A stretch of 64,000 nucleotides of DNA from Saprospiraceae bacterium (GTDB taxonomy: Bacteria; Bacteroidota; Bacteroidia; Chitinophagales; Saprospiraceae), in assembly GCA_013001595.1 (NCBI GenBank), contig JABDMH010000042.1:120695-184694 (forward strand), read 5' to 3'. Numbering within the stretch: position 1 is the stretch's first letter; every line of letters starts with the position of its first letter. Under the pieces are notes generated by a model. The model made no database searches and had not been told where the DNA came from. It worked only from the letters and a program-made list of their open reading frames with translations. Of this stretch, positions 29,124 to 36,140 are shown one piece after another. The position numbers were made by a program, and so were the translations under genes.

Positions 29124-30701
29124 TTAGTCTGCCTCCACCTTCAAAATAATGGGAACAATTTTACCTGAACTGCGGGTACTAACTTCAAAGCCCATCTGAT
29201 TTGGACGATAAGTAATATCCGCAAAGGGGATCATATGCTTTTGTAAAATTCTGGGTAAATTTTCTTGGATCAATCCTTCCCCCAAAGCAAGAGTCTCACT
29301 CAAATACTTGATGTATTTAGATTTGATCTTCCGCTCTGAAAACAAGACTACAAGGTGATCCACTCCAGGATGAGCTACTGTCAGCACGGTCTCGTACGTC
29401 GGAATGGTCAACATGGAACCTTTGCTGAGAAGTAGTGCGGACTCATTTTCATCGGTAAACTTCTTATTATACTCCGCCGATCGGGGAAAATGCACCTCAT
29501 GCTTTCCAGTGGGATCAACACTAAAGACATAGATAAATCCTCCTTCGAAATCACTTTGCACAAACAATTGAAACTGGTCGCCCACCAAACGGTTCCTCAG
29601 TACATAGTGATTTTCTTGAAGTACAACCTCTTTTTCTTTAAATAATGGTTTGTTGCCAACCCACCGATTGGTAAATAATTTAAAGCCGAAAGAACCGCCA
29701 AGGACTCGAAGATCCTGTCCAAGGTTCGGCTGGGCAGCAGTTTGAGGACTGGTATCGGCATCAAAATCAATGGGCTCGCCTCCTTGCAACATCAACGCAT
29801 AAGCATGCCTGCAATAGCTGCCGAAATGACTATACCGGACCCAAATAAAACCATGTTGTCCCCAGTTCTTTCCCCAGCTGTTCATGATCTTAAATGCTCC
29901 GCTCATTTCTGGAGATATGTTCGGATCACCTTGGCCAAATTTGTCGTCATCATAGCCCACCACTACCATGGCGTGACCACCAGCATAAGTCTGATCACCG
30001 ATTGTAGGAAACCAACTTTCATCTCCGTCATCGATGGCATAAAAATTATTGAGCACACGCATTCCCACGATCACGGGTTTGTCCTGAGACAACACCAATT
30101 TGGCATGACGCACCTTCGTCTCCGGGCTGGCTTTGGGATCGAACAGCCGAATATGCTCATCGATCCTATAGTCTTTAGCTTTGGAAATCAATTCTATTGG
30201 AACATCGGCACTGCAGTCATTGACATCAAAGTCGTATTCTCGAGCCAGGCAATTGCCCTGATCAGCCAGGAGTTGTAGTGCCTTCGGCATCCGCACTCCC
30301 TGGCAATCTCCATTGGCAAGTTGGTTGTATACGAAAAGGGCTGAGTTGGCATTTTCAGTGATTTGCCGCTTATCGGTCCATCCTTGTTGTAGGGCACGTT
30401 CAATGGTCATAGCGGCATATCCTGCCGACCATCCGACACAGGATGAAATATCTCCCTGATTTCGTACTTCGGGGCAATATGGTGTAAGGTCTAGTGCCCT
30501 AGGAATGGCCTTCTGACCGCCATAAATCTGCACATTGGCAGAGCTTTCGGGAACTTCAAGGTAAGATTCGTCATCCAGCACAAGTCCCATGGGATGTCTG
30601 GTTTGACCGTAGAGCATTGAGCTATAGCCCAACATAAAAATCACGAATACAATGCTTGGGATGTACCCTAACCCCCTGTTCTGTCGATAATCTAGTTGCA
30701 T
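29124..30701 (-). CDS. Exported papain-family (C1) peptidase with DUF4384-like C-terminal domain
   Basis: 525 aa. An N-terminal hydrophobic stretch (12-30) acts as signal peptide or anchor. Residues 68-300 are a papain-fold peptidase. Gln82 lies before Cys88 (NQGDISSCVGWS); His243 is in YAGGHAMVVVGYDD and Asn274 in IMNSWGKNWGQHGF, so the catalytic triad and oxyanion residue look intact. Residues about 360-480 (FEGGFIYVFSVDPTGK, VHFPRSAEY, LTIPTYETVL) resemble the DUF4384 domain often found with caspase-like and CHAT proteases. It is 8 bases after the first Ig-like gene and surely in its operon. It lacks an obvious inhibitory propeptide. Substrates unknown; part of the 29-47 kb protease island. 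Confidence 0.88.
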   Translation of the reverse strand: MQLDYRQNRGLGYIPSIVFVIFMLGYSSMLYGQTRHPMGLVLDDESYLEVPESSANVQIYGGQKAIPRALDLTPYCPEVRNQGDISSCVGWSAGYAAMTIERALQQGWTDKRQITENANSALFVYNQLANGDCQGVRMPKALQLLADQGNCLAREYDFDVNDCSADVPIELISKAKDYRIDEHIRLFDPKASPETKVRHAKLVLSQDKPVIVGMRVLNNFYAIDDGDESWFPTIGDQTYAGGHAMVVVGYDDDKFGQGDPNISPEMSGAFKIMNSWGKNWGQHGFIWVRYSHFGSYCRHAYALMLQGGEPIDFDADTSPQTAAQPNLGQDLRVLGGSFGFKLFTNRWVGNKPLFKEKEVVLQENHYVLRNRLVGDQFQLFVQSDFEGGFIYVFSVDPTGKHEVHFPRSAEYNKKFTDENESALLLSKGSMLTIPTYETVLTVAHPGVDHLVVLFSERKIKSKYIKYLSETLALGEGLIQENLPRILQKHMIPFADITYRPNQMGFEVSTRSSGKIVPIILKVEAD

Positions 30702-30709
30702 GAGTACGT

Positions 30710-31135
30710 CTATTTCGGTTGGTTCTGCAGGTGATATCCTTTATTCTTGATCATAAGAGCGGGTTTCACCTGTATGGTCTTGTATATACTATGCCTCGTT
30801 TGACAACGATCAAATATTCTGCATTCTAAATTGTAAACGCCCCTTTGTATTTTCCTCAATTTCGAAGATCGTTCCCTTCCCCATAAAAATGGATGCGAAT
30901 GATCCCGCCCAATAAAAATACCATTTAAGTAGAGTTCCATAAATGTGATGTCTCTGGGATTCGTCGCTTTTACTCCGATGTACATGGTCCCACCGGCTAA
31001 AATACGTTGGTGTTTCTTAGGGTATGTAAAAGTAGCTTTGCTAATACATACCTCGTGGGATGAAGCCGTTTGACCATGGATGTTTTGCAGTAGAAGAACA
31101 GTGCATAAAAATAGGTAAGACAGTGGTTGTTTCAT
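30710..31135 (-). CDS. Small secreted single Ig-like domain protein
   Basis: 141 aa from ATG 31135; the longer frame starts at a TTG. Signal peptide MKQPLSYLFLCTVLLLQNIHG. The mature protein is one beta-sandwich domain of the bacterial Ig-like (Big_17-like) pattern: FTYPKKHQR, MYIGVKATNPRDITFMELYLNG, PFLWGRER, GVYNLECRIFDRC. It is clearly related to each of the two domains in the 32209-33168 protein, including the paired cysteines near the end. It is the first gene of an operon with the papain-family peptidase and may be its partner, inhibitor or substrate. That role is a guess. Confidence 0.75.
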   Translation of the reverse strand: MKQPLSYLFLCTVLLLQNIHGQTASSHEVCISKATFTYPKKHQRILAGGTMYIGVKATNPRDITFMELYLNGIFIGRDHSHPFLWGRERSSKLRKIQRGVYNLECRIFDRCQTRHSIYKTIQVKPALMIKNKGYHLQNQPK

Positions 31136-31175
31136 AGTATATCTGATCAATTAGGCAAAGAAGAAGGCTTCCAAT

Positions 31176-31206
31176 GATATGTGGAATATTGCCGGCCAAT
31201 TGTCCT
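31176..31206 (-). promoter_or_regulatory. Candidate ECF-type promoter of the Ig-like/papain operon
   Basis: On the minus strand AGGACAAT (31206-31199) is followed after 16 bases by ACAT (31182 down). The same arrangement precedes the candidate RNA at 31385-31415 and the second Ig-like gene at 33224-33254. Predicted start of transcription is about 35-40 nt before the ATG at 31135. No TAnnTTTG is present. Confidence 0.4.
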
Positions 31207-31245
31207 GATAAAAGGACGATTTCTTTTATGTGCTGAAGTAGAAAT

Positions 31246-31280
31246 AAAAAACCTTCTCAGCTTCATATAAACTGAGAAGG
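31246..31280 (-). terminator. Rho-independent terminator
   Basis: CCTTCTCAG (31252-31260) pairs with CTGAGAAGG (31272-31280) around an 11-nt loop. On the minus strand the stem is followed by TTTTTTATTT. It is oriented leftwards and lies about 110 bases upstream of the first Ig-like gene, so it ends a different transcript coming from the right. Confidence 0.75.
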
Positions 31281-31383
31281 CCCAGACTGGGTGGATGTCT
31301 GTTATATGATGGACCCTCATTTTGAGGGTGAATGATTTTCAAATGATCTCAAATTGGATTAGAGTATTTTTAATCGCTTACAT
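31246..31383 (-). ncRNA. Candidate small structured RNA, about 135 nt
   Basis: This non-coding stretch has a promoter-like element upstream (AGGACAAT at 31415-31408 with ACTA 16 nt on) and a strong rho-independent terminator at its end. Between them are hairpins ACCCTCA-TTT-TGAGGGT (31313-31329) and CCCAGACTGGG (31281-31291). No reading frame with coding features lies inside. It could be a regulatory small RNA, or the remnant of a third Ig-like gene of which only promoter and terminator survive. Both ends are predicted by eye. Confidence 0.4.
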
Positions 31384-31384
31384 A

Positions 31385-31415
31385 GAATAGTATGATGGCG
31401 AGTCATCATTGTCCT
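31385..31415 (-). promoter_or_regulatory. Candidate ECF-type promoter of the small RNA
   Basis: AGGACAAT (31415-31408, minus strand), 16 bases, then ACTA (31391 down). It overlaps a small hairpin ATGATG-GCGAGT-CATCAT (31392-31409). Spacing is identical to the promoters of both Ig-like genes. Confidence 0.4.
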
Positions 31416-32134
31416 TTGTCTAATATGGTCTTAACAGAATTTTAGGACAAAAAATAGAAGCTGTGGAAATATTCGGGTTGGATACCTAAATCGAGCATCC
31501 TGGATTAGGAGGGACGAAGGAAACTACGGGAAGTTATGACTAATGGAAGATCAACGAGGCTCAGGTGAACATACGCGACCGTCCATTGGAGGGTATTATA
31601 GTTTCTGTTTGAAATTAATTCGAGCAAGTTCCGTATTTCGAAAGACTCCTTGATATCTATCATCGACCTTCCTTCGTATTTTAAAGACCTGGCTCTTACA
31701 GCACTCAAGATGGCTATAGTTTTTACTTCTAAACTGTATCAGGCAGCCAGCGAACTAACATATTGCAAGAAACTAGTGAATGTACTCCGGAAAATGCCAA
31801 CTTCATAAAATGAGTCTATTTTGGATAAGATTTGCACTTTTACGAGATTAGGTGTTGCCTGAGTATCAGCAAGTGCAAAGTATGATGGGTATGTATCCAG
31901 CAGTGACGCAGTTATTGTGTGCTAGGATAAGGCGCAGGTGCTCTTGTATTGCAGAGATATACAAGAGGTTCTGTAACGCAATACTGGTGCAAAAAAACAA
32001 GTCAAACTGGATAGATATTTATCAGACATTGCACTAACTGAGAAAAATGGAGAGATTGCCAAAAGAGCCATTTTTGATTTGGCGACCTTTTCGGAGTGGA
32101 TTCACTGGTGGTCCTCACTGCTCTTTGGTGAAAG
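31416..32134. other. 719-base stretch without a supported gene
   Basis: Short open frames exist on both strands (for example minus 31505-31708 and plus 31852-32037), but they start at weak codons, lack signal peptides or recognisable domains and have no convincing ribosome or promoter context. A TTGTCCT/AGGACAA inverted repeat spans 31409-31450. The sequence may be a decayed duplicate from the Ig-like gene family; I could not align it to them by eye. Confidence 0.5.
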
Positions 32135-32170
32135 CAAAAAACCTCCTGAGCAATTTTCAGCTCAGGAGGT
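32135..32170 (-). terminator. Rho-independent terminator of the two-domain Ig-like gene
   Basis: ACCTCCTGAGC (32141-32151) pairs with GCTCAGGAGGT (32160-32170) around an 8-nt loop, followed on the minus strand by TTTTTT. It lies about 40 bases after the stop codon at 32209. Stem sequence and layout resemble the terminator at 31246-31280. Confidence 0.85.
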
Positions 32171-32208
32171 CCGGCTTTCATTTCAGCCGTGAAGGATTGA
32201 GAATAAGG

Positions 32209-33168
32209 CTATGAATTATTGTGTTTCTTAATAACTATACTTTTGTAGATCGTATGCTTCTCACCGCACTTGTCTTTGATGACACACTTCAATTTATAGT
32301 AGCCAGGCTTCAAGTGCTTTAGGTAGCTGTCAGATCCGTTCTTTCCCCACTCATATGGATACTTACTTTCTTTGCGAATGTACTTTCCATCGACATAAAG
32401 CTCCATGTAAGCAATGTGCTTGTAGTTAGCTGGCTTTACTCGTACATACAGCCCTTTGCCGTAGTTGATGGCATTGTATTTTGGATATTCATACCAAGAC
32501 TTCCAGTTGCATACGTTATCATGTCCATTGTCGTGGCAATCTCCCCAGCACCTCACTTTGTGACAGTTCTTAATTTCGTGGTGATTGTCTGTTTTGCAGA
32601 TCAATTTACCGCTGCAAGTGTACCAGTAAGGTGTGTGAGAACCACATTTAACTATTCTAAAATAGGTCTTACCATTCTTCTTGTACTGACATACTTTATA
32701 TCCGTTTTTGAAAGGACTACACCAGCTCATATGAAACGGATTGCTGAATGTGCAATCGTCCTGGTTACCTCCACCACCATTGTGGCCACCTTTCACATAA
32801 AAAGTACAGTAGATATAGTGAACTTGACCACATTTATCTTTGATCTTACACTTTAGCTTGTAAGTGCCGGGATGCATATTCTTCAACTTGTGGTCTCCAC
32901 CTTTGCCCCACTCATATGGATAACTGCTCTCCTTACGGATATACTTATTATTTACATACAGTTCCATGTAGGCGATGTGCTGATATTTCTTTGGTTGTAC
33001 TTTGACATATACATTTTTGCCTGCGGAATAGGATTGGTTTTTCTTGGGATACACAAAGTAGGAGTCCCAATAACAATGACCAAATGATGATTCAGTGTTG
33101 TCAGCATTGGCTTGTACTGAAAACATCGCTACCAACATCACTGAGAAGAATAGGATTAAATTTTTCAT
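32209..33168 (-). CDS. Secreted protein with two Ig-like domains and a cysteine-rich centre
   Basis: 319 aa. Signal peptide MKNLILFFSVMLVAMFSVQANA. Domain 1 (about 30-126) and domain 2 (about 220-315) are close copies of each other: IAYMELYVNNKYIRKES/IAYMELYVDGKYIRKES, PYEWGK, GTYKLKCKIKDKCG/GYYKLKCVIKDKCG. Between them, after a GGHNGGGGN linker, residues 135-215 hold about ten cysteines with many His, Lys and aromatic residues (KVCQYKKNGKTYFR, WYTCSGKLIC, HKVRCWGDC), perhaps a small disulfide-bonded binding module. Very basic overall. It has its own ECF-like promoter and terminator, so it is monocistronic. Function unknown; binding to a surface polymer or to the island proteases is possible. 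Confidence 0.8.
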   Translation of the reverse strand: MKNLILFFSVMLVAMFSVQANADNTESSFGHCYWDSYFVYPKKNQSYSAGKNVYVKVQPKKYQHIAYMELYVNNKYIRKESSYPYEWGKGGDHKLKNMHPGTYKLKCKIKDKCGQVHYIYCTFYVKGGHNGGGGNQDDCTFSNPFHMSWCSPFKNGYKVCQYKKNGKTYFRIVKCGSHTPYWYTCSGKLICKTDNHHEIKNCHKVRCWGDCHDNGHDNVCNWKSWYEYPKYNAINYGKGLYVRVKPANYKHIAYMELYVDGKYIRKESKYPYEWGKNGSDSYLKHLKPGYYKLKCVIKDKCGEKHTIYKSIVIKKHNNS

Positions 33169-33223
33169 GATATAGAATTTTTGTTTGATTTCTGTTTGAA
33201 AAAACTTGAATACTGATTACGTC

Positions 33224-33254
33224 TTAGTGTGAAATCAAAGCCGTCTATTGTCCT
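33224..33254 (-). promoter_or_regulatory. Candidate ECF-type promoter of the two-domain Ig-like gene
   Basis: AGGACAAT (33254-33247, minus strand) is followed after 16 bases by ACAC (33230 down). Predicted leader about 55 nt. A tandem TTAACA box lies 16 bases farther upstream. Confidence 0.45.
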
Positions 33255-33265
33255 TCTCGATCACA

Positions 33266-33287
33266 TTTCTTAACATTTTCTTAACAT
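33266..33287. promoter_or_regulatory. Tandem TTAACA-N5-TTAACA box, possible OmpR/PhoB-family regulator site
   Basis: TTTCTTAACAT is repeated twice without a gap (33266-33276 and 33277-33287). The core, TTAACA-N5-TTAACA (33270-33286), has the 11-bp period used by OmpR/PhoB-type response regulators and equals the Bacillus PhoP box consensus. It sits just upstream of the candidate promoter of the 32209-33168 gene, an activator-like position. No regulator gene is in the window. Confidence 0.4.
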
Positions 33288-33662
33288 TTACAAAGGGGGA
33301 TTCATATGGAAAAGACAGCACAACCAACTTATTATCAGCTGTTTGCAACATTACTATGCATTTTGTCCATTGAGTGTAATATTAGGGCATCACGTCAAGA
33401 TCCTTGATGAGCAGCTATGACAATGAAGGAAGTGACACCACTATATATAGATGTGCGAGGTATGTATGGGTCGACTTAAAAAGTGTACTGATTTTGGATC
33501 CCTCCAAGGAAAGTGCATAAAGACGGTGGTTATTGGATCAGTACTGATATGCGCATGGGAAATCTATGCCACCATATGATGTTGGCACTTGGTGATCATG
33601 GATCAAAAACCCATCTAAGCATCATGTCACATTTGGTCTTGAAAATAATATCTTGCTAAAAG
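33288..33662. other. 375-base intergenic region between divergent Ig-like and sigma genes
   Basis: No gene supported on either strand; only very short frames. It separates the leftward Ig-like gene from the rightward sigma operon. No strong hairpin or TAnnTTTG was found. Confidence 0.5.
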
Positions 33663-33688
33663 AGGACATTTAAGAATCTAAATACACA
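33663..33688 (+). promoter_or_regulatory. Candidate autoregulated ECF-type promoter of the sigma operon
   Basis: AGGACATT (33663-33670) is followed after 15 bases by ACAG (33686 on). It differs from the three AGGACAAT copies at one base and one spacer nucleotide. The ATG at 33694 would be almost at the transcription start, so this copy is the least certain. Confidence 0.3.
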
Positions 33689-33693
33689 GATAG

Positions 33694-34287
33694 ATGACAA
33701 GCATAACAAATGATGCTTCCTTGATAGAAGACATAAAGCTTGGTGGAGTAAAAAGACAAAAAGCTATTGCGATGATCTATGCCGATTCAAAATTAAAAAG
33801 TCAAGTAATTGCCTTCGCCACTAGTAACAGTGGAGACAGCAACGATGGAATTGACCTTTTTCACGAAGGCATCATTGCACTGGATGACAACATCCGGAAA
33901 GATAAATACCGGGGTGAAAGCAGTCTGAGTGGATATCTATACTCGATTTGTCGGTTCATTTGGCTGAACAAACTCAAAAGAAACAAGCGCATGGTCTACA
34001 CTGAAAACGAGAGCGAACTTGATCAGGTGCAGTACGATACTCCTGAAACATTGTCGTTAGCTGATGAGCAAAAGCAAGTATTAAATACCTTATTGGATAA
34101 GATAGGCAGCAAGTGCAAACAAATATTAGAGTTGTGGAAACTGTCTTTCAGTATGGAGGAGATTGCCGAAAGAGTGGGACTTGGAAATGCCGGTATTGCA
34201 CGTAGGCAACGCTACAATTGTTATCAAAAACTACTTAAGGTAGTAGATGAACATGCAGAATTAAGAAATACATTAAAAACAAACTGA
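33694..34287 (+). CDS. ECF-type RNA polymerase sigma factor
   Basis: 197 aa. Residues about 45-105 form region 2 (DLFHEGIIALDDNIRKDKYRGESSLSGYLYSICRFIWLN, with the usual RNA polymerase and -10 contacts). Residues about 125-180 form region 4 with a helix-turn-helix (CKQILELWKLSFSMEEIAERVG). There is no region 1.1 or 3, as in ECF sigma factors. The next gene starts one base after its stop and encodes a membrane anti-sigma-like protein, the normal ECF arrangement. It heads a seven-gene operon of envelope proteins. I infer that it drives the AGGACA(A/T)T promoters nearby. Confidence 0.9.
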   Translation: MTSITNDASLIEDIKLGGVKRQKAIAMIYADSKLKSQVIAFATSNSGDSNDGIDLFHEGIIALDDNIRKDKYRGESSLSGYLYSICRFIWLNKLKRNKRMVYTENESELDQVQYDTPETLSLADEQKQVLNTLLDKIGSKCKQILELWKLSFSMEEIAERVGLGNAGIARRQRYNCYQKLLKVVDEHAELRNTLKTN

Positions 34288-34288
34288 G

Positions 34289-35023
34289 ATGATTAGTCAA
34301 GGAAAAATCGATCTAATCGAACAATATTTAAACAACGAGTTGAGTGAAGCAGATCGATCCGGTTTGGAGCAAGATCTAGCTACAGATGCAGAGTTGGCCG
34401 CCGAATTTAATCGGCGCGAAACAGCCCACATGGCCATGGACTTCATGATCGCAGAAAACTTGCGTGCTGAACTACGCACCCTAGAGGGCACGCAAGCAAA
34501 AACGATTACGATGGCTCCTAGGCGACGCAGACTATACCCCTTGGCTATTGCCGCCAGCCTGATTATTTTGATTGGTGCACTCTTCATGATTCAAGGTGGT
34601 GGTTCAGATCCTGCCGCACTGGCAGCTTCACATTATACAGCTCCTGATTTTACATTCAGAAGTGGAGGAGATGACATTCCAACTGAAATAACAAAGGGAC
34701 TACAGGAACTGAAGGACCAAGACTATGTAAGTGCCATCAATACTCTTTCTCAAGTAGACACCGATAGTCCGTTTGAGGTCTTAGCTACATATTATATTGG
34801 ACATGCGTATTTTGCAGCAAAGGATTTTGCACTGGCTCAGTCGCAGTTTGAAAAGGTGGTAGAGGCAGGAGACATCAGATATTCCGAAGATGCAGAATGG
34901 TATGCCCTACTAAGCTGTCTGGCACAGGAACAAACTTGTGCTGTACCACTGGAGCAAATCAGAAGTGATATCCAACATCCCTATCAAAAACAAGCCGAAG
35001 AGATCAGTGACAAACTGAATTAA
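34289..35023 (+). CDS. Membrane anti-sigma-like protein with periplasmic TPR-like domain
   Basis: 244 aa. Residues 1-75 are cytoplasmic and helical (IDLIEQYLNNELSEADRSG, the pattern of Bacteroidota anti-sigma N-termini). A basic RRRR patch (78-81) is followed by one transmembrane helix (about 84-102), so the C-terminus is periplasmic. Residues 130-240 hold two or three TPR-like helical pairs (EVLATYYIGHAYFAAKDFALAQSQFEKVVEAGD). No zinc-binding HXXXCXXC is present. The gene is coupled to the sigma gene. Release of sigma would need cleavage or a conformational signal from the periplasmic part. The assignment rests on position and topology. Confidence 0.75.
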   Translation: MISQGKIDLIEQYLNNELSEADRSGLEQDLATDAELAAEFNRRETAHMAMDFMIAENLRAELRTLEGTQAKTITMAPRRRRLYPLAIAASLIILIGALFMIQGGGSDPAALAASHYTAPDFTFRSGGDDIPTEITKGLQELKDQDYVSAINTLSQVDTDSPFEVLATYYIGHAYFAAKDFALAQSQFEKVVEAGDIRYSEDAEWYALLSCLAQEQTCAVPLEQIRSDIQHPYQKQAEEISDKLN

Positions 35024-35056
35024 TACATACTTTCTATTTACCAAACCTACTAAGTG

Positions 35057-36007
35057 ATGAAAAAGAGAACAAACCTTTTCACCCTCCTTTTGCTGCTCGT
35101 AAGTGGCCTAGCCCTGCAGCTGAAAGCTCAATCTGTCTATCAAGAACAGATCAAAGAATTGGAAAATGCCCTCGAAGAAACATTTGATCCCGAAAGCCGG
35201 GCATTGCTTCTGGGCGAGATTGAATCGATCAAACAAAATGAAAGGTTGGCACCCGCAGTAGAAAGAGAGCGAAAAGTGCTGACTTTCGAAAATCAACTCA
35301 ACTACTTCAGAGGTGTAATGACCGAGAGCGATGAGGTGGCTATCGTAGCCATGGAACATAAGAATGTCGACAAAGCCTTGTATGGATTTTTGCAGACAGA
35401 TTTTATGCATAAGTACCGCAGTCTCAAGATAGAAGCAGAAAGTTTGGCAGCCACCTTCAAAGCGCAAGCACTGCAACTCCCTCCTAAGGATGTAGCCAGG
35501 GTAAAAGTAGCCTACACACGCGTCGCCGATGACTTCAATCGATTCCTGGTGCAGATCAAGCGGGATTTTATGGATAGAAAAAAACTAAAAGTAATTAAGA
35601 CGAGTAAGGAACTGTATGCAAACTCATTGCAGTACCAACTGAGGGAACTTCAAGACAGCTACTCTCAAGACTTTGAGCGCGTGGTTGCGGAAGTGACTGG
35701 CAGTGACATGTATGCAGCCATCCCGCTAGCCAGTATTCTCGGTCTCATCAAATTGGCCAAAGACTTTACGGAATACCTGATAAGGGCACACTATGAAGCC
35801 AGACGTGTAAAGGAAGAACATTTGAATCAGTTCCTTATCGAACCCTACAGCTTCAGAAGTTGGTTCGAGATCGAAATGCTCGAGGGGGACATCTACAATA
35901 CTTTTGATAATTCTAATGAAATGTACTCCGATCAGGAAGAAAGCTGGGAAGAGGATATGGATCCATTCGTAGATGATGCACCCAGTTTATCACGTAAGAA
36001 ATCTTGA
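35057..36007 (+). CDS. Secreted helical protein of unknown family
   Basis: 316 aa from ATG 35057 (a GTG sits directly before it). Signal peptide MKKRTNLFTLLLLLVSGLALQLKAQ. The mature protein is almost all alpha-helical with coiled-coil character (KELENALEETFDPESRALLLGEIESIK) and a hydrophobic patch near 225-245 (AAIPLASILGLIKLAKDFTEYLI). The C-terminus is strongly acidic (QEESWEEDMDPFVDDA). No domain recognised. Third gene of the sigma operon, 31-34 bases after the anti-sigma gene. Probably periplasmic. Confidence 0.75.
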   Translation: MKKRTNLFTLLLLLVSGLALQLKAQSVYQEQIKELENALEETFDPESRALLLGEIESIKQNERLAPAVERERKVLTFENQLNYFRGVMTESDEVAIVAMEHKNVDKALYGFLQTDFMHKYRSLKIEAESLAATFKAQALQLPPKDVARVKVAYTRVADDFNRFLVQIKRDFMDRKKLKVIKTSKELYANSLQYQLRELQDSYSQDFERVVAEVTGSDMYAAIPLASILGLIKLAKDFTEYLIRAHYEARRVKEEHLNQFLIEPYSFRSWFEIEMLEGDIYNTFDNSNEMYSDQEESWEEDMDPFVDDAPSLSRKKS

Positions 36008-36066
36008 CGAGATTCCTCGGAGGAGAACCGCTAATTGAAGCAAAAAGAGATGGTTTAACAGCCCTT

Positions 36067-36081
36067 TGCAAAAATTTTGCA
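36067..36081. promoter_or_regulatory. 15-base palindrome in the gap within the sigma operon
   Basis: TGCAAAA-A-TTTTGCA has perfect 7-base arms. It lies in the only sizeable gap (133 bases) of the operon, 59 bases before the next ATG, and could mark an internal promoter or operator. No T-run follows, so it is not a terminator. Confidence 0.3.
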
Positions 36082-36140
36082 CCATCTTTGATGCACACTT
36101 ACTAACTTACTTCACAAGATTTTAAACAACCACTTGCCAT

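Noticed and set aside
29742..30278. Open frame of 178 codons on the plus strand opposite the papain-family gene
   Set aside because: It is the antisense shadow of a clearly coding minus-strand domain with catalytic motifs; it has no signal or domain of its own.
31505..31708. 67-codon minus-strand frame in the gene-free stretch
   Set aside because: No domain, no signal peptide, no promoter, and no similarity by eye to the neighbouring Ig-like proteins.
31852..32037. 61-codon plus-strand frame
   Set aside because: Begins at TTG, lacks recognisable features and runs against the direction of neighbouring genes.
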